A model generated the notes under the pieces. The model saw nothing but the letters and a program-made list of their open reading frames with translations. It made no database searches and was not told the origin of the DNA. Positions 7,787-14,890 of a stretch of DNA of 18,924 nt are shown piece after piece; within the stretch, counting starts at the first letter, position 1; the number at the start of each line of letters is the position of its first letter. Source of the DNA: Ignavibacteriales bacterium (GTDB taxonomy: Bacteria > Bacteroidota > Ignavibacteria > Ignavibacteriales > Melioribacteraceae); the NCBI GenBank assembly GCA_016929735.1, contig JAFGID010000168.1, positions 1-18,924 of the forward strand, read 5' to 3'. The position numbers were made by a program, and so were the translations under genes.

Positions 7787-8386
7787 CTATAAAATTTTTT
7801 CTTCTAATAAATTTTGATATAAAATTTCTAATTCACTTTCTTCAATTTGTTCTAAATAGTTAAAATCATCGTCGGGATAATTTAATTCATTCTCATTAAG
7901 TAATTCAATATTATTAATATATGTTTCTGCAATTTGATCATTTATTAACTTCCTACCAACTATTTCGTCGTAAAGTAAATTATTATTATAAAAATCATTA
8001 AATGAATTATTGTCAAGTGAATTAATTAAAATAGATAGCTCGGTCTCATTTGTTAAAATTGTAGGAGAGTAGGAATCTTTTACTACGAAAAAAATTAAGA
8101 TAAAAATAATAATCGGAATAACAAATGCAAGTTTTTGAGATAATGTCTTTCTTTTTACATTTGATTTTAAAGAGGATAAATTAGAAGGTATTATATCCCA
8201 ATAATCTGTTTCAAGTTCAATTTTTGTATTAGATATAAAATTATTTAACTTAAAATTTATTTTTTGAAATTCTAAATTTAACTTTTCAGAAGAATTTAAT
8301 TCTGATAAAAACTTTTCTCTTTCTTTTGAAGACATTTTTTCAGATAAAAACTTTAAGATTTTATTCTTATAATTTTTATTCTTCAT
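7787..8386 (-). CDS. Putative membrane anti-sigma factor
   Basis: 199 residues with a single membrane segment at about 86-103 (LAFVIPIIIFILIFFVV). The cytosolic N-terminal part of about 80 residues should bind the sigma factor, and the periplasmic C-terminal part of about 95 residues is strongly acidic (PDDDFNYLEQIEESELEI). It starts inside the sigma gene (11-nt overlap), indicating translational coupling; GGAG lies about ten bases before the ATG. The chain contains no Cys and no His at all, so the zinc-binding HxxxCxxC motif of ZAS-type anti-sigma factors is absent. The name rests on gene order and topology rather than on a recognised domain. Confidence 0.75.
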   Translation of the reverse strand: MKNKNYKNKILKFLSEKMSSKEREKFLSELNSSEKLNLEFQKINFKLNNFISNTKIELETDYWDIIPSNLSSLKSNVKRKTLSQKLAFVIPIIIFILIFFVVKDSYSPTILTNETELSILINSLDNNSFNDFYNNNLLYDEIVGRKLINDQIAETYINNIELLNENELNYPDDDFNYLEQIEESELEILYQNLLEEKIL

Positions 8387-8933
8387 CTTTTATAATCTCC
8401 GTGATTTTTTTTAGTGCATGAAAATAATTTGCTTTTAGTGTACCAACAGCTTTTCCGGTAATTTCTGATATTTCTTTATAGTTTAAGTTTTCAATTGATT
8501 TTAAAATAAAGACTTCTCGCTGCTTTATTGGTAATTTCTGTAAAATATAATTTATTTTTTCAATTTTTTCTTTATCTTCAATGTCTTTAACTATGTCATT
8601 ATCTTTACTAAATTCATCCTGACTTAGGTCGTCAATTGATAAAAAATTTTTCAATTGTTTCTTTCTTATAAAATTTATACATCTTGTTGCTGTAATTTTG
8701 TAAATCCATGTAAATAAAGATGAATTAAATTTAAATGATTTAATTTTTTTGTAAATTACTATTATCACTTCTTGAGTTAATTCGTCTGCATCTAAATGAT
8801 TACCTAACATTCTTCTCGATAGCCAATAAATTTTTTGTTTATATTTCTTAGTAAGAGTATAAAAAGCAAATTCATTACCTTTAATTATTTCTTTAACAAG
8901 TTCTATCTCTGTATTTTCTTTCATATAAAACAT
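8376..8933 (-). CDS. ECF-type RNA polymerase sigma factor (sigma-70 family)
   Basis: 185 residues, the usual size for a group IV sigma factor. Region 2 covers about 18-92 (FAFYTLTKKYKQKIYWLSRR, then DADELTQEV and FTWIYKITATRCINFIRKK). Region 4 covers about 126-178 (LPIKQREVFILK, NYKEISEITGKAVGTLKANY, ALKKI). Regions 1.1 and 3 are absent. It heads an operon with its anti-sigma factor and an LTxxQ protein. The promoter-like element on its upstream side ends only 12 bases from the first ATG, so the mRNA would be nearly leaderless; a second in-frame ATG at 8924 (MKENTEIEL) is an equally good start. Stimulus and regulon are not shown by the sequence. Confidence 0.93.
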   Translation of the reverse strand: MFYMKENTEIELVKEIIKGNEFAFYTLTKKYKQKIYWLSRRMLGNHLDADELTQEVIIVIYKKIKSFKFNSSLFTWIYKITATRCINFIRKKQLKNFLSIDDLSQDEFSKDNDIVKDIEDKEKIEKINYILQKLPIKQREVFILKSIENLNYKEISEITGKAVGTLKANYFHALKKITEIIKDEE

Positions 8934-8944
8934 TTTACAAATTG

Positions 8945-8974
8945 TTAGACAAAATTAATCTTTTTTTGGTTTAA
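8945..8974 (-). promoter_or_regulatory. Predicted ECF promoter of the sigma/anti-sigma operon
   Basis: On the minus strand TTAAACC (8974 to 8968), a 15-nt spacer and TTGTCTAA (8952 to 8945). The AAC-like -35 and GTC-containing -10 sit at the spacing usual for ECF promoters. The same element occurs on the opposite strand with the same spacer length, which supports a real shared signal. The predicted transcription start is only a few bases before the sigma factor ATG. Confidence 0.6.
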
Positions 8975-8976
8975 AA

Positions 8977-9006
8977 TTAAACCATAATCATTTTCTGATT
9001 GTCTAA
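8977..9006 (+). promoter_or_regulatory. Predicted ECF promoter of the divergent LTxxQ gene
   Basis: TTAAACC (8977-8983), a 15-nt spacer and TTGTCTAA (8999-9006), identical in both boxes and spacing to the element on the other strand. The two -35 boxes are separated by just two bases. This would leave a 5' leader of roughly 75 to 80 nt before the ATG at 9091. Confidence 0.6.
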
Positions 9007-9090
9007 ACGTCAAAATCGAAAAAAATATAGTCTGAAGCTTCAGTCATAGTTTTAGTAAATTAATTCACAAATAAAAATTAGGAGAAAAAA

Positions 9091-9555
9091 ATGAAAAAGT
9101 TGTCATTGATTATTGCAATAGTACTTATTGCAAGTGTAGGACTAAACATTCACGCAGATACAAAGCCCAAAAGAGATGGCAAAAAGGGAAAAGGAATTAT
9201 CAAGAAATTGAATCTTACGGATGACCAAATTACAAAGTTTAAAGATATGAGATACGAATTAGAAAGCAAGTTGTTAGAACTAAAATATACCGAACAGAAG
9301 AATCAATTAGAAATAAAAGTTCTATTAAAAAATACCCCAATAGATAAAATTGGAGTAATGGAATTAATTAATAAGAATAGTCAAATAAAATCTGAAATGA
9401 AATTATTAATAGTTGATAATTGGTTTAAAGTTTATGAAATATTAGATTCGGAGCAGCAAAAAATATGGATTGAACATTTTGAAGGGATGGGAAAACCGAT
9501 GCGAAATAATCTAAATTATAACGGAGATTTCAAGAAAAAACTTCAGAAAAAATAA
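9091..9555 (+). CDS. LTxxQ (Spy/CpxP-like) periplasmic protein
   Basis: 154 residues. Signal peptide at about 1-22 (LSLIIAIVLIASVGLNIHA). The mature protein is basic and helical with a canonical LTxxQ motif at 42-46 (NLTDDQITKF) and a second LDSEQQKIW at 118-126, the paired signature of Spy/CpxP family proteins. These act in the periplasm as chaperones or as stress or metal sensors. It is a distant relative of the protein at 7320-7778 and is divergent from that operon, with the same promoter-like element. It is therefore probably an output or feedback member of the same ECF regulon. AGGAG lies six bases before the ATG. A strong terminator follows, so it is monocistronic. Confidence 0.78.
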   Translation: MKKLSLIIAIVLIASVGLNIHADTKPKRDGKKGKGIIKKLNLTDDQITKFKDMRYELESKLLELKYTEQKNQLEIKVLLKNTPIDKIGVMELINKNSQIKSEMKLLIVDNWFKVYEILDSEQQKIWIEHFEGMGKPMRNNLNYNGDFKKKLQKK

Positions 9556-9579
9556 TATCTATATTGTTTTGAAATTAAT

Positions 9580-9597
9580 GCCCTGTAAAAACAGGGC
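9580..9597 (+). terminator. Intrinsic terminator after the LTxxQ gene
   Basis: Perfect stem GCCCTGT/ACAGGGC with an AAAA loop, followed by seven T and further T-rich sequence on the plus strand. It begins 25 bases past the stop. Confidence 0.92.
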
Positions 9598-9699
9598 TTT
9601 TTTATTTTTATTAGCAAATATTTTAATTTTTTATTGATAATAGATAAAAGCTTTTTTAAGTTAGTGTATATATTTTTAATAAATTAGAGTATTTATAAT

Positions 9700-11550
9700 A
9701 TGGCAAAAGAAATTAAAAAATTAGAATCGGTAACAGTCCGGTTCGCTGGCGATTCTGGCGATGGTATGCAATTAACTGGTGCAAGATTTGGAGATACTAC
9801 AGCGTTATCAGGAAAGGATATTGCAACACTACCTGACTATCCTTCAGAAATTCGTGCACCTGCTGGTACAACCAGTGGTGTTAGTGGATTTCAACTTAAT
9901 TTTAGTTCACAAGCGATTGATAGTCCTGGAGATCAAGTTGACGTTCTTGTTGCAATGAATCCTGCAGCTGTAAAAGTAAATATAAAGGATCTGAAAAAGA
10001 ATGCAATTATAATTGTTAATCAAGATGCATTTGATGTAAAAAATTTAAAACTAGCTGGTTATGAAAAGAATCCTCTTGAAGATGATTCATTATCTGCTTT
10101 TAAAGTTATTCCGGTACCAGTTACAACATTAACAAAAAATGCTTTAGAGGACTCTGGATTAAGTCCAAAAGAGATAGTAAGATGTAAAAACTTTTTTGCA
10201 CTTGGATTGATGTTTTGGCTATATAGCGAATCTCTTATTCCAACAATAAAATGGCTTGAAGAAAAATTCGAAAAACAACCAGAAATCAAAGAAGCAAATA
10301 TTAAAGTTCTTAAAGCTGGTTATAATTTTGGCGACAATACAAGATTATTCACTGAAAGATATAAAATTGAACCTGCAAAATTAGAACCAGGTGTTTATAG
10401 AAATGTTTCAGGTAATGAAGCTACTGCACTTGGTTGTGTTACTGCATCATTGTTATCAAATACACCTTTATTTCTTGGTAGTTATCCGATTACCCCAGCA
10501 TCTGAAATCTTACAATATTTAAGTAAATATAAAAATTATGGAGTTATTACTTTTCAAGCAGAAGATGAAATTGCTGGTATTACTTCAGCGATTGGTGCTG
10601 CTTTCGGTGGAAGTTTAGCAGTAACTACAACAAGTGGTCCAGGTCTTGCTCTCAAAACAGAAGCTATTGGACTTGCAGTTATGACTGAATTGCCTCTTGT
10701 AATTATTGATGTTCAGAGAGGTGGACCAAGCACTGGTTTACCTACTAAAACTGAAGATTCAGATTTATTACAAGCTGTTTACGGTAGGAATGGTGAAGCG
10801 CCTGTTGTTGTTCTTTGTGCTTCAAGTCCAAAAGATTGTTTCTATATGACCATCGAAGCATTTAGAATAGCAGTCAAATATATGACTCCAGTTATTTTAC
10901 TTACTGATGGATATATTGCTAATGGTTCCGAACCATTTAAAATTCCTAATGTAGATGATTTACCAAAAATCGAAGTGAAATTTTTAGAAGAAGGTAGAGA
11001 ATTTTATCCTTATATGCGAAATGCGAATCTTGCACGTCCTTGGGTTAAGCCTGGTACACCGGGATTAGAACATAGAATTGGTGGTTTAGAAAAATCCCAT
11101 ATTTTTGGAAATGTTTCTTATGATTCAGAAAATCACGATTTTATGTGTAAGTTAAGGGCAGAAAAAGTTGCAAGTGTGCAAAAAGATATTCCCGATTTAG
11201 AGGTATTGTATGAACAAGAAGGTAAATTGTTAGTTCTTGGATGGGGCGGAACGTATGGTGCTATTTATCATGCAGTCGAAAAAGCAAGAAAAGTTGGTAT
11301 GAAAGTATCTCAGGCTCACTTAAATTTTATAAATCCATTTCCATCTAACTTAGGAAATGTTTTATCTAAATTTAAAAAGATTTTGATACCTGAAGTTAAT
11401 TTAGGACAGTTAGCAAGAATTATAAGAAGTGAATATCTGATTAAGCCCATACAATTTAATAAAGTAAGAGGATTACCTTTGAAATCCTTCGAAATTCAAA
11501 GTAAGATTTTAGAAATACTCAGTGAGGAAAATAATGACAACCAAAAGTGA
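9700..11550 (+). CDS. korA: 2-oxoacid:ferredoxin oxidoreductase subunit alpha (gamma-alpha fusion), KorA
   Basis: 616 residues. It is the larger subunit of 2-oxoglutarate (or related 2-oxoacid):ferredoxin oxidoreductase, which converts the 2-oxoacid and CoA to acyl-CoA and CO2 with ferredoxin as electron carrier, or runs in reverse in CO2 fixation. The N-terminal gamma domain (about 10-215) opens with RFAGDSGDGMQLTG and holds DYPSEIRAPAGTTSGVSGFQ. The alpha (pyrimidine-binding) domain starts near 235 and contains YPITPASEI (262-270), FQAEDEIAGI, TTTSGPGLAL and RGGPSTGLPTKTEDSDL. The gamma-alpha order and length match KorA of Bacteroidota and Chlorobi rather than single-chain pyruvate enzymes. 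The ATG lacks a clear Shine-Dalgarno. It overlaps korB by 17 nt. Substrate choice (2-oxoglutarate or other) is inferred from the family. Confidence 0.95.
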   Translation: MAKEIKKLESVTVRFAGDSGDGMQLTGARFGDTTALSGKDIATLPDYPSEIRAPAGTTSGVSGFQLNFSSQAIDSPGDQVDVLVAMNPAAVKVNIKDLKKNAIIIVNQDAFDVKNLKLAGYEKNPLEDDSLSAFKVIPVPVTTLTKNALEDSGLSPKEIVRCKNFFALGLMFWLYSESLIPTIKWLEEKFEKQPEIKEANIKVLKAGYNFGDNTRLFTERYKIEPAKLEPGVYRNVSGNEATALGCVTASLLSNTPLFLGSYPITPASEILQYLSKYKNYGVITFQAEDEIAGITSAIGAAFGGSLAVTTTSGPGLALKTEAIGLAVMTELPLVIIDVQRGGPSTGLPTKTEDSDLLQAVYGRNGEAPVVVLCASSPKDCFYMTIEAFRIAVKYMTPVILLTDGYIANGSEPFKIPNVDDLPKIEVKFLEEGREFYPYMRNANLARPWVKPGTPGLEHRIGGLEKSHIFGNVSYDSENHDFMCKLRAEKVASVQKDIPDLEVLYEQEGKLLVLGWGGTYGAIYHAVEKARKVGMKVSQAHLNFINPFPSNLGNVLSKFKKILIPEVNLGQLARIIRSEYLIKPIQFNKVRGLPLKSFEIQSKILEILSEENNDNQK

Positions 11551-12577
11551 AATAAAACAAAAAGAGATAAAGCAATTAACCTATCAGGATTTTGTACCTG
11601 AAAATGAAGTAAAGTGGTGTCCGGGTTGCGGCGATTATTCGATTCTTGCACAAGTACAACGTGTCCTTCCTGAGTTAGGAATAGAAAAAGAAAAATTTGT
11701 TTGCGTATCAGGTATTGGTTGTTCGAGTAGATTCCCATATTACATGAACACTTATGGTTTTCATGGAATTCATGGCAGAGCAGCTGCAATTGCAACTGGA
11801 TTGAAAGTAAGTCGTCCTGAACTTTCTATTTGGGTTGCTACCGGAGATGGCGATATGATGAGTATTGGTGGAAATCACTTTATTCATGCTTGTCGAAAAA
11901 ATATTGATTTAAATATTTTATTATTTAATAATAGAATTTACGGGTTAACTAAAGGGCAATATTCTCCAACATCACGCAAGGGAATGGTTACCAAAACCTC
12001 ACCTTATGGTGTTGTTGACCATCCTTTTAAACCAATTGCTCTAGCAATCGGTTCAGGGGCAACTTTTGTAGCGAGAACAATTGATAGGGAGCCGAAGCAT
12101 ATGCAAGAAATGATTAAGAAAGCTGGAGCACATAAAGGATTATCTTTCGTCGAAATTTATCAGAATTGTGTTATTTTTAACGATGGTGAATTTAATCATT
12201 TAACTGATAAAAATACACGTGATGACAATTTACTTGTTCTCGAACACAAGAAACCGATGCTTTTTGGAAAAGAAAAAGATAAAGGTATTAAATTAGTTGA
12301 TTTTAAACCAATAGTGATTGACCTTAATAAAAAAGAAAATTCCATTGACGATGTATTGATTCATGACGAGACTGATGAGATCCCGATGAGAGCAATGATG
12401 TTAGCATGTATGGCCGAAGATTCTAATTTACCTACTCCAATAGGTGTATTTAGGAGAGTTTATAAATCCACCTATGATGGAGATGTCCATTTGCAGTTAC
12501 AAGAAGTCAATAAGAAATATGGTAAAGGAGACTTGCAAAAATTGCTAACTAGTGGTAATACTTGGGAAATAAAATAA
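11534..12577 (+). CDS. korB: 2-oxoacid:ferredoxin oxidoreductase subunit beta, KorB
   Basis: 347 residues from the chosen start. This TPP- and iron-sulfur-binding subunit completes the catalytic unit with KorA. Visible features are the cysteine pair C29-x2-C32 in KWCPGCGDY, C57 and C63 in VCVSGIGCSSR, and C202 in YQNCVIFND as candidate [4Fe-4S] ligands. The TPP motif starts with GDGD (104-107) and ends in NN (132-133) in LLFNNRIYGLTKGQYSPTS. The start is ATG at 11534, six bases after a GAGG ribosome site that lies within the end of korA; a GTG at 11522 is less likely. Overlap with korA indicates translational coupling and equal expression. No dedicated ferredoxin gene is adjacent. Confidence 0.95.
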   Translation: MTTKSEIKQKEIKQLTYQDFVPENEVKWCPGCGDYSILAQVQRVLPELGIEKEKFVCVSGIGCSSRFPYYMNTYGFHGIHGRAAAIATGLKVSRPELSIWVATGDGDMMSIGGNHFIHACRKNIDLNILLFNNRIYGLTKGQYSPTSRKGMVTKTSPYGVVDHPFKPIALAIGSGATFVARTIDREPKHMQEMIKKAGAHKGLSFVEIYQNCVIFNDGEFNHLTDKNTRDDNLLVLEHKKPMLFGKEKDKGIKLVDFKPIVIDLNKKENSIDDVLIHDETDEIPMRAMMLACMAEDSNLPTPIGVFRRVYKSTYDGDVHLQLQEVNKKYGKGDLQKLLTSGNTWEIK

Positions 12578-12590
12578 TCAATTCAAAATT

Positions 12591-12622
12591 ATATAGGGAT
12601 GATTTCTTAATCATCCCTATAT
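12591..12622. terminator. Bidirectional terminator between korB and recX
   Basis: A perfect 14-bp inverted repeat, ATATAGGGATGATT and its complement, around a TCTT loop, between two convergent genes. Its right arm encodes the last residues of RecX and its loop contains part of the recX stop codon. The minus-strand downstream side is T-rich (AATTTTGAATTG); the plus-strand side is less so (TCTTCTAAC), so termination of korB may be weaker. Confidence 0.75.
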
Positions 12623-13245
12623 TCTTCTAACTTACAAATCTTAATTATTTCGGAAACGAGTTCGTAGTTGTATCCTTTAGCAACAAGATAACTGAATAAT
12701 TTTTGTCTTATTTTTTCCTTTGATAAATTATTCTTTGATAAAATATTTATTTTCTTCTTGGCAAGTATTAGAGCGTTATCTAAAATATTTTCTGTTTGAA
12801 TTATATTTTTTAATTCTTCATCAATAATTTCTTTGTTAATGCCCTTACTAAATAAACGATTCCTGATTTTATTTATACCTTCACGCTTTTTATTTACTAG
12901 TTCCTGAATATAGCTTTTTGTGAATTCTCTGTCATTTATAAAACCTGAATTTTCAAGATCATTTAATGCCCTCTCGATAATTACTTTGCTGTATTTTTTT
13001 TTCATTAATTTTAAGAACAATTCGCTTCGGCTATGTTGTCTTCTTGCTAAATAAAATAACGCTGAATTTTTTGTGTTAATTAAATCGTTTTCTTCTAATA
13101 TTTTTTTAAGAAATTTATTATCAACATCATCTTGAATTTTTAAGTTGTTTTTAATAATGATTTCTAAGTGTACATTATAAGAGTCATTACTATCAAAAAT
13201 TATTGTATATAAATTTCCTTTTTTTTTAATATCAAGAATCTTCAT
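12607..13245 (-). CDS. recX: Regulatory protein RecX
   Basis: 212 residues. RecX binds RecA filaments and limits recombinase activity. The body contains the three-helix repeats of the family: ALFYLARRQHSRSELFLKL, KVIIERALNDLENSGFINDREF and a final KIRQKLFSYLVAKGYNYELV. The N-terminal 55 residues are a beta-rich extension seen in many Bacteroidota RecX proteins. The start lies 14 nt inside the end of recA, so translation is coupled and RecX level follows RecA. The last three codons and stop lie within the terminator hairpin. Identification is strongly supported by position after recA. Confidence 0.92.
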   Translation of the reverse strand: MKILDIKKKGNLYTIIFDSNDSYNVHLEIIIKNNLKIQDDVDNKFLKKILEENDLINTKNSALFYLARRQHSRSELFLKLMKKKYSKVIIERALNDLENSGFINDREFTKSYIQELVNKKREGINKIRNRLFSKGINKEIIDEELKNIIQTENILDNALILAKKKINILSKNNLSKEKIRQKLFSYLVAKGYNYELVSEIIKICKLEEYRDD

Positions 13246-14323
13246 TATTTAAATCTGATTTTGCTTTTCTTTCTTTCTTTTCTGGTCTCTCAGGTTTATC
13301 TATTTTTTCATTTAAAACAATATCTTCATTCTCTAATCCAAGTGTTTTCTTTACATCTTTCTTTATTCTTTCACGAAGGGTAATATCTTCTTTTAATTTA
13401 CCTCTGAATTGTTCACGTCCTTGGAATCTATCTTCGCCATAAGTAAACCAAGCACCGCCTTTTTTAATTATTCCATTTTCAACTGCTAAATCAATTAAGT
13501 CACCTTCCTTGCTTATACCTTCGTTGTATAAAATATCAAATTCAACCTGTTTAAAGGGTGGGGACACTTTACTTTTTACAACCTTAACTCTCGTTCTATT
13601 TCCAATAACATTATCACCTTCTTTAATTACACTTACTTTTCTAATATCCAATCGAACTGATGAATAAAATTTAAGAGCATTACCGCCGGTTGTTGTTTCG
13701 GGATTTCCAAACATTACTCCAATTTTACTGCGAAGTTGGTTTGTGAATATAACACAAGTTTTTGAACGACTGACAGCCCCGGTAATTTTACGCAGTGCTT
13801 GTGACATTAATCTTGCCTGAACGCCCATTTGGGCATCACCCATGTCACCTTCAATTTCACTTCGTGGTACAAGTGCTGCGACTGAATCAACAATTATGAT
13901 ATCGATAGCATTACTTCTTATTAATGTATCAACAATTTCCAATGCTTGCTCGCCATAATCAGGTTGTGATACGAGAAGATTATTTACATCGACATCTAAT
14001 TTTTTGGCATAGTTTAGGTCGAGTGCGTGTTCAGCATCAACAAATGCAGCAATACCACCAACTTTTTGTGCTTCTGCAATAATGTGTAGACATACGGTTG
14101 TTTTACCCGAAGATTCAGGGCCATAAATTTCTACAATTCTACCACGTGGAACACCACCGACACCTAATGCATAATCAAGTGAAATTGAGCCGGTAGAAAT
14201 TACTTCAATATTTGCAATTACACCATCGCCCAATTTCATTATTGAACCTTTCCCAAATGTTTTTTCGATACTTTCAATTGTATCTTTTAGAATTTTAACT
14301 TTTGCTTCTTTATCGTTTGACAT
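13232..14323 (-). CDS. recA: Recombinase RecA
   Basis: 363 residues, a typical length. This DNA-dependent ATPase performs homologous pairing and strand exchange and triggers the SOS response. The Walker A motif is GPESSGKTT (68-76). Further landmarks are KTFGKGSIMKLGD at the N-terminus, FVDAEHALD, the Walker B segment IDIIIVDSVAALVPRSE, loop L1 at EGDMGDAQMG, and loop L2 with TNQLRSKIGVMFGNPETTTGGNALKFYSS. The C-terminal 35 residues are charged with both acidic and basic residues (KPERPEKKERKAKS) rather than purely acidic. GGAGG lies four bases before the ATG. Only 12 nt separate it from thpR, so it shares the upstream promoter unless one lies within thpR; no SOS operator is recognisable in the gap. 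Confidence 0.98.
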   Translation of the reverse strand: MSNDKEAKVKILKDTIESIEKTFGKGSIMKLGDGVIANIEVISTGSISLDYALGVGGVPRGRIVEIYGPESSGKTTVCLHIIAEAQKVGGIAAFVDAEHALDLNYAKKLDVDVNNLLVSQPDYGEQALEIVDTLIRSNAIDIIIVDSVAALVPRSEIEGDMGDAQMGVQARLMSQALRKITGAVSRSKTCVIFTNQLRSKIGVMFGNPETTTGGNALKFYSSVRLDIRKVSVIKEGDNVIGNRTRVKVVKSKVSPPFKQVEFDILYNEGISKEGDLIDLAVENGIIKKGGAWFTYGEDRFQGREQFRGKLKEDITLRERIKKDVKKTLGLENEDIVLNEKIDKPERPEKKERKAKSDLNNEDS

Positions 14324-14335
14324 TTATCCTCCAAT

Positions 14336-14890
14336 TTATTTTAATTTGAATTGTTTTATCTTTGTATAAATAGAACCACTCGAGAGTAGTTCGCTTTTCA
14401 TTAAAGAAATATTTTCGGTTGTAAATTTAATCAATGGTAATGAAATATCAAGCAAATTATGAAATATTTCTTCTGAAACTGCCTGTCTTATTCTCAATAA
14501 AGTTAAATGTGCTTTGAATTTTCTTGTCTCTTTTTCAAATCCTAACTTATGCATTTCTTCTTCAATCTTATTTACCAAATTAAATAATTCTTGATTATAT
14601 TTTAATCCAATCCATAAAATGCTTGGAATTTTATTTCGTTTGAATAAACCAAAATTGCTAAATTCACATTCAAATGAATTAAATGATTCAATTATAGAAT
14701 TTAAAGATTGAATAATATTTTCTGTTAAATCTGTTTCAACATCACCAAGAAATTTTAACGTAAAATGCAATTTATCAATTGGTTCCCATCTGAAATGAAA
14801 TTTAGTGTTAATGTTATCTTCCCGGATGGTTTGAATATTTTGTAAAATATCCTTCGGTACTTCGAGTGCAATAAATAATCTGTTTTTCAT
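14336..14890 (-). CDS. thpR: RNA 2',3'-cyclic phosphodiesterase ThpR (2H phosphoesterase, LigT-like)
   Basis: 184 residues, the usual length. 2H-superfamily enzymes open 2',3'-cyclic phosphates at RNA ends; the name '2'-5' RNA ligase' comes from an in vitro activity. Both catalytic HxTx motifs are present: HFTL at 42-45 (KLHFTLKFLG) and HLTL at 128-131 (KAHLTLLRI). RLFIALEVP at the N-terminus is characteristic of the family. The ATG overlaps the cinA stop as ATGA, showing translational coupling. The cinA-thpR-recA order recurs in many bacteria, although the physiological RNA substrate is unknown. Confidence 0.93.
   Translation of the reverse strand: MKNRLFIALEVPKDILQNIQTIREDNINTKFHFRWEPIDKLHFTLKFLGDVETDLTENIIQSLNSIIESFNSFECEFSNFGLFKRNKIPSILWIGLKYNQELFNLVNKIEEEMHKLGFEKETRKFKAHLTLLRIRQAVSEEIFHNLLDISLPLIKFTTENISLMKSELLSSGSIYTKIKQFKLK

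Noticed and set aside
10059..11795. Minus-strand open frames at 10059-10289 and 11496-11795
   Set aside because: They are antisense to korA/korB, whose motifs are intact, and have no family signature.
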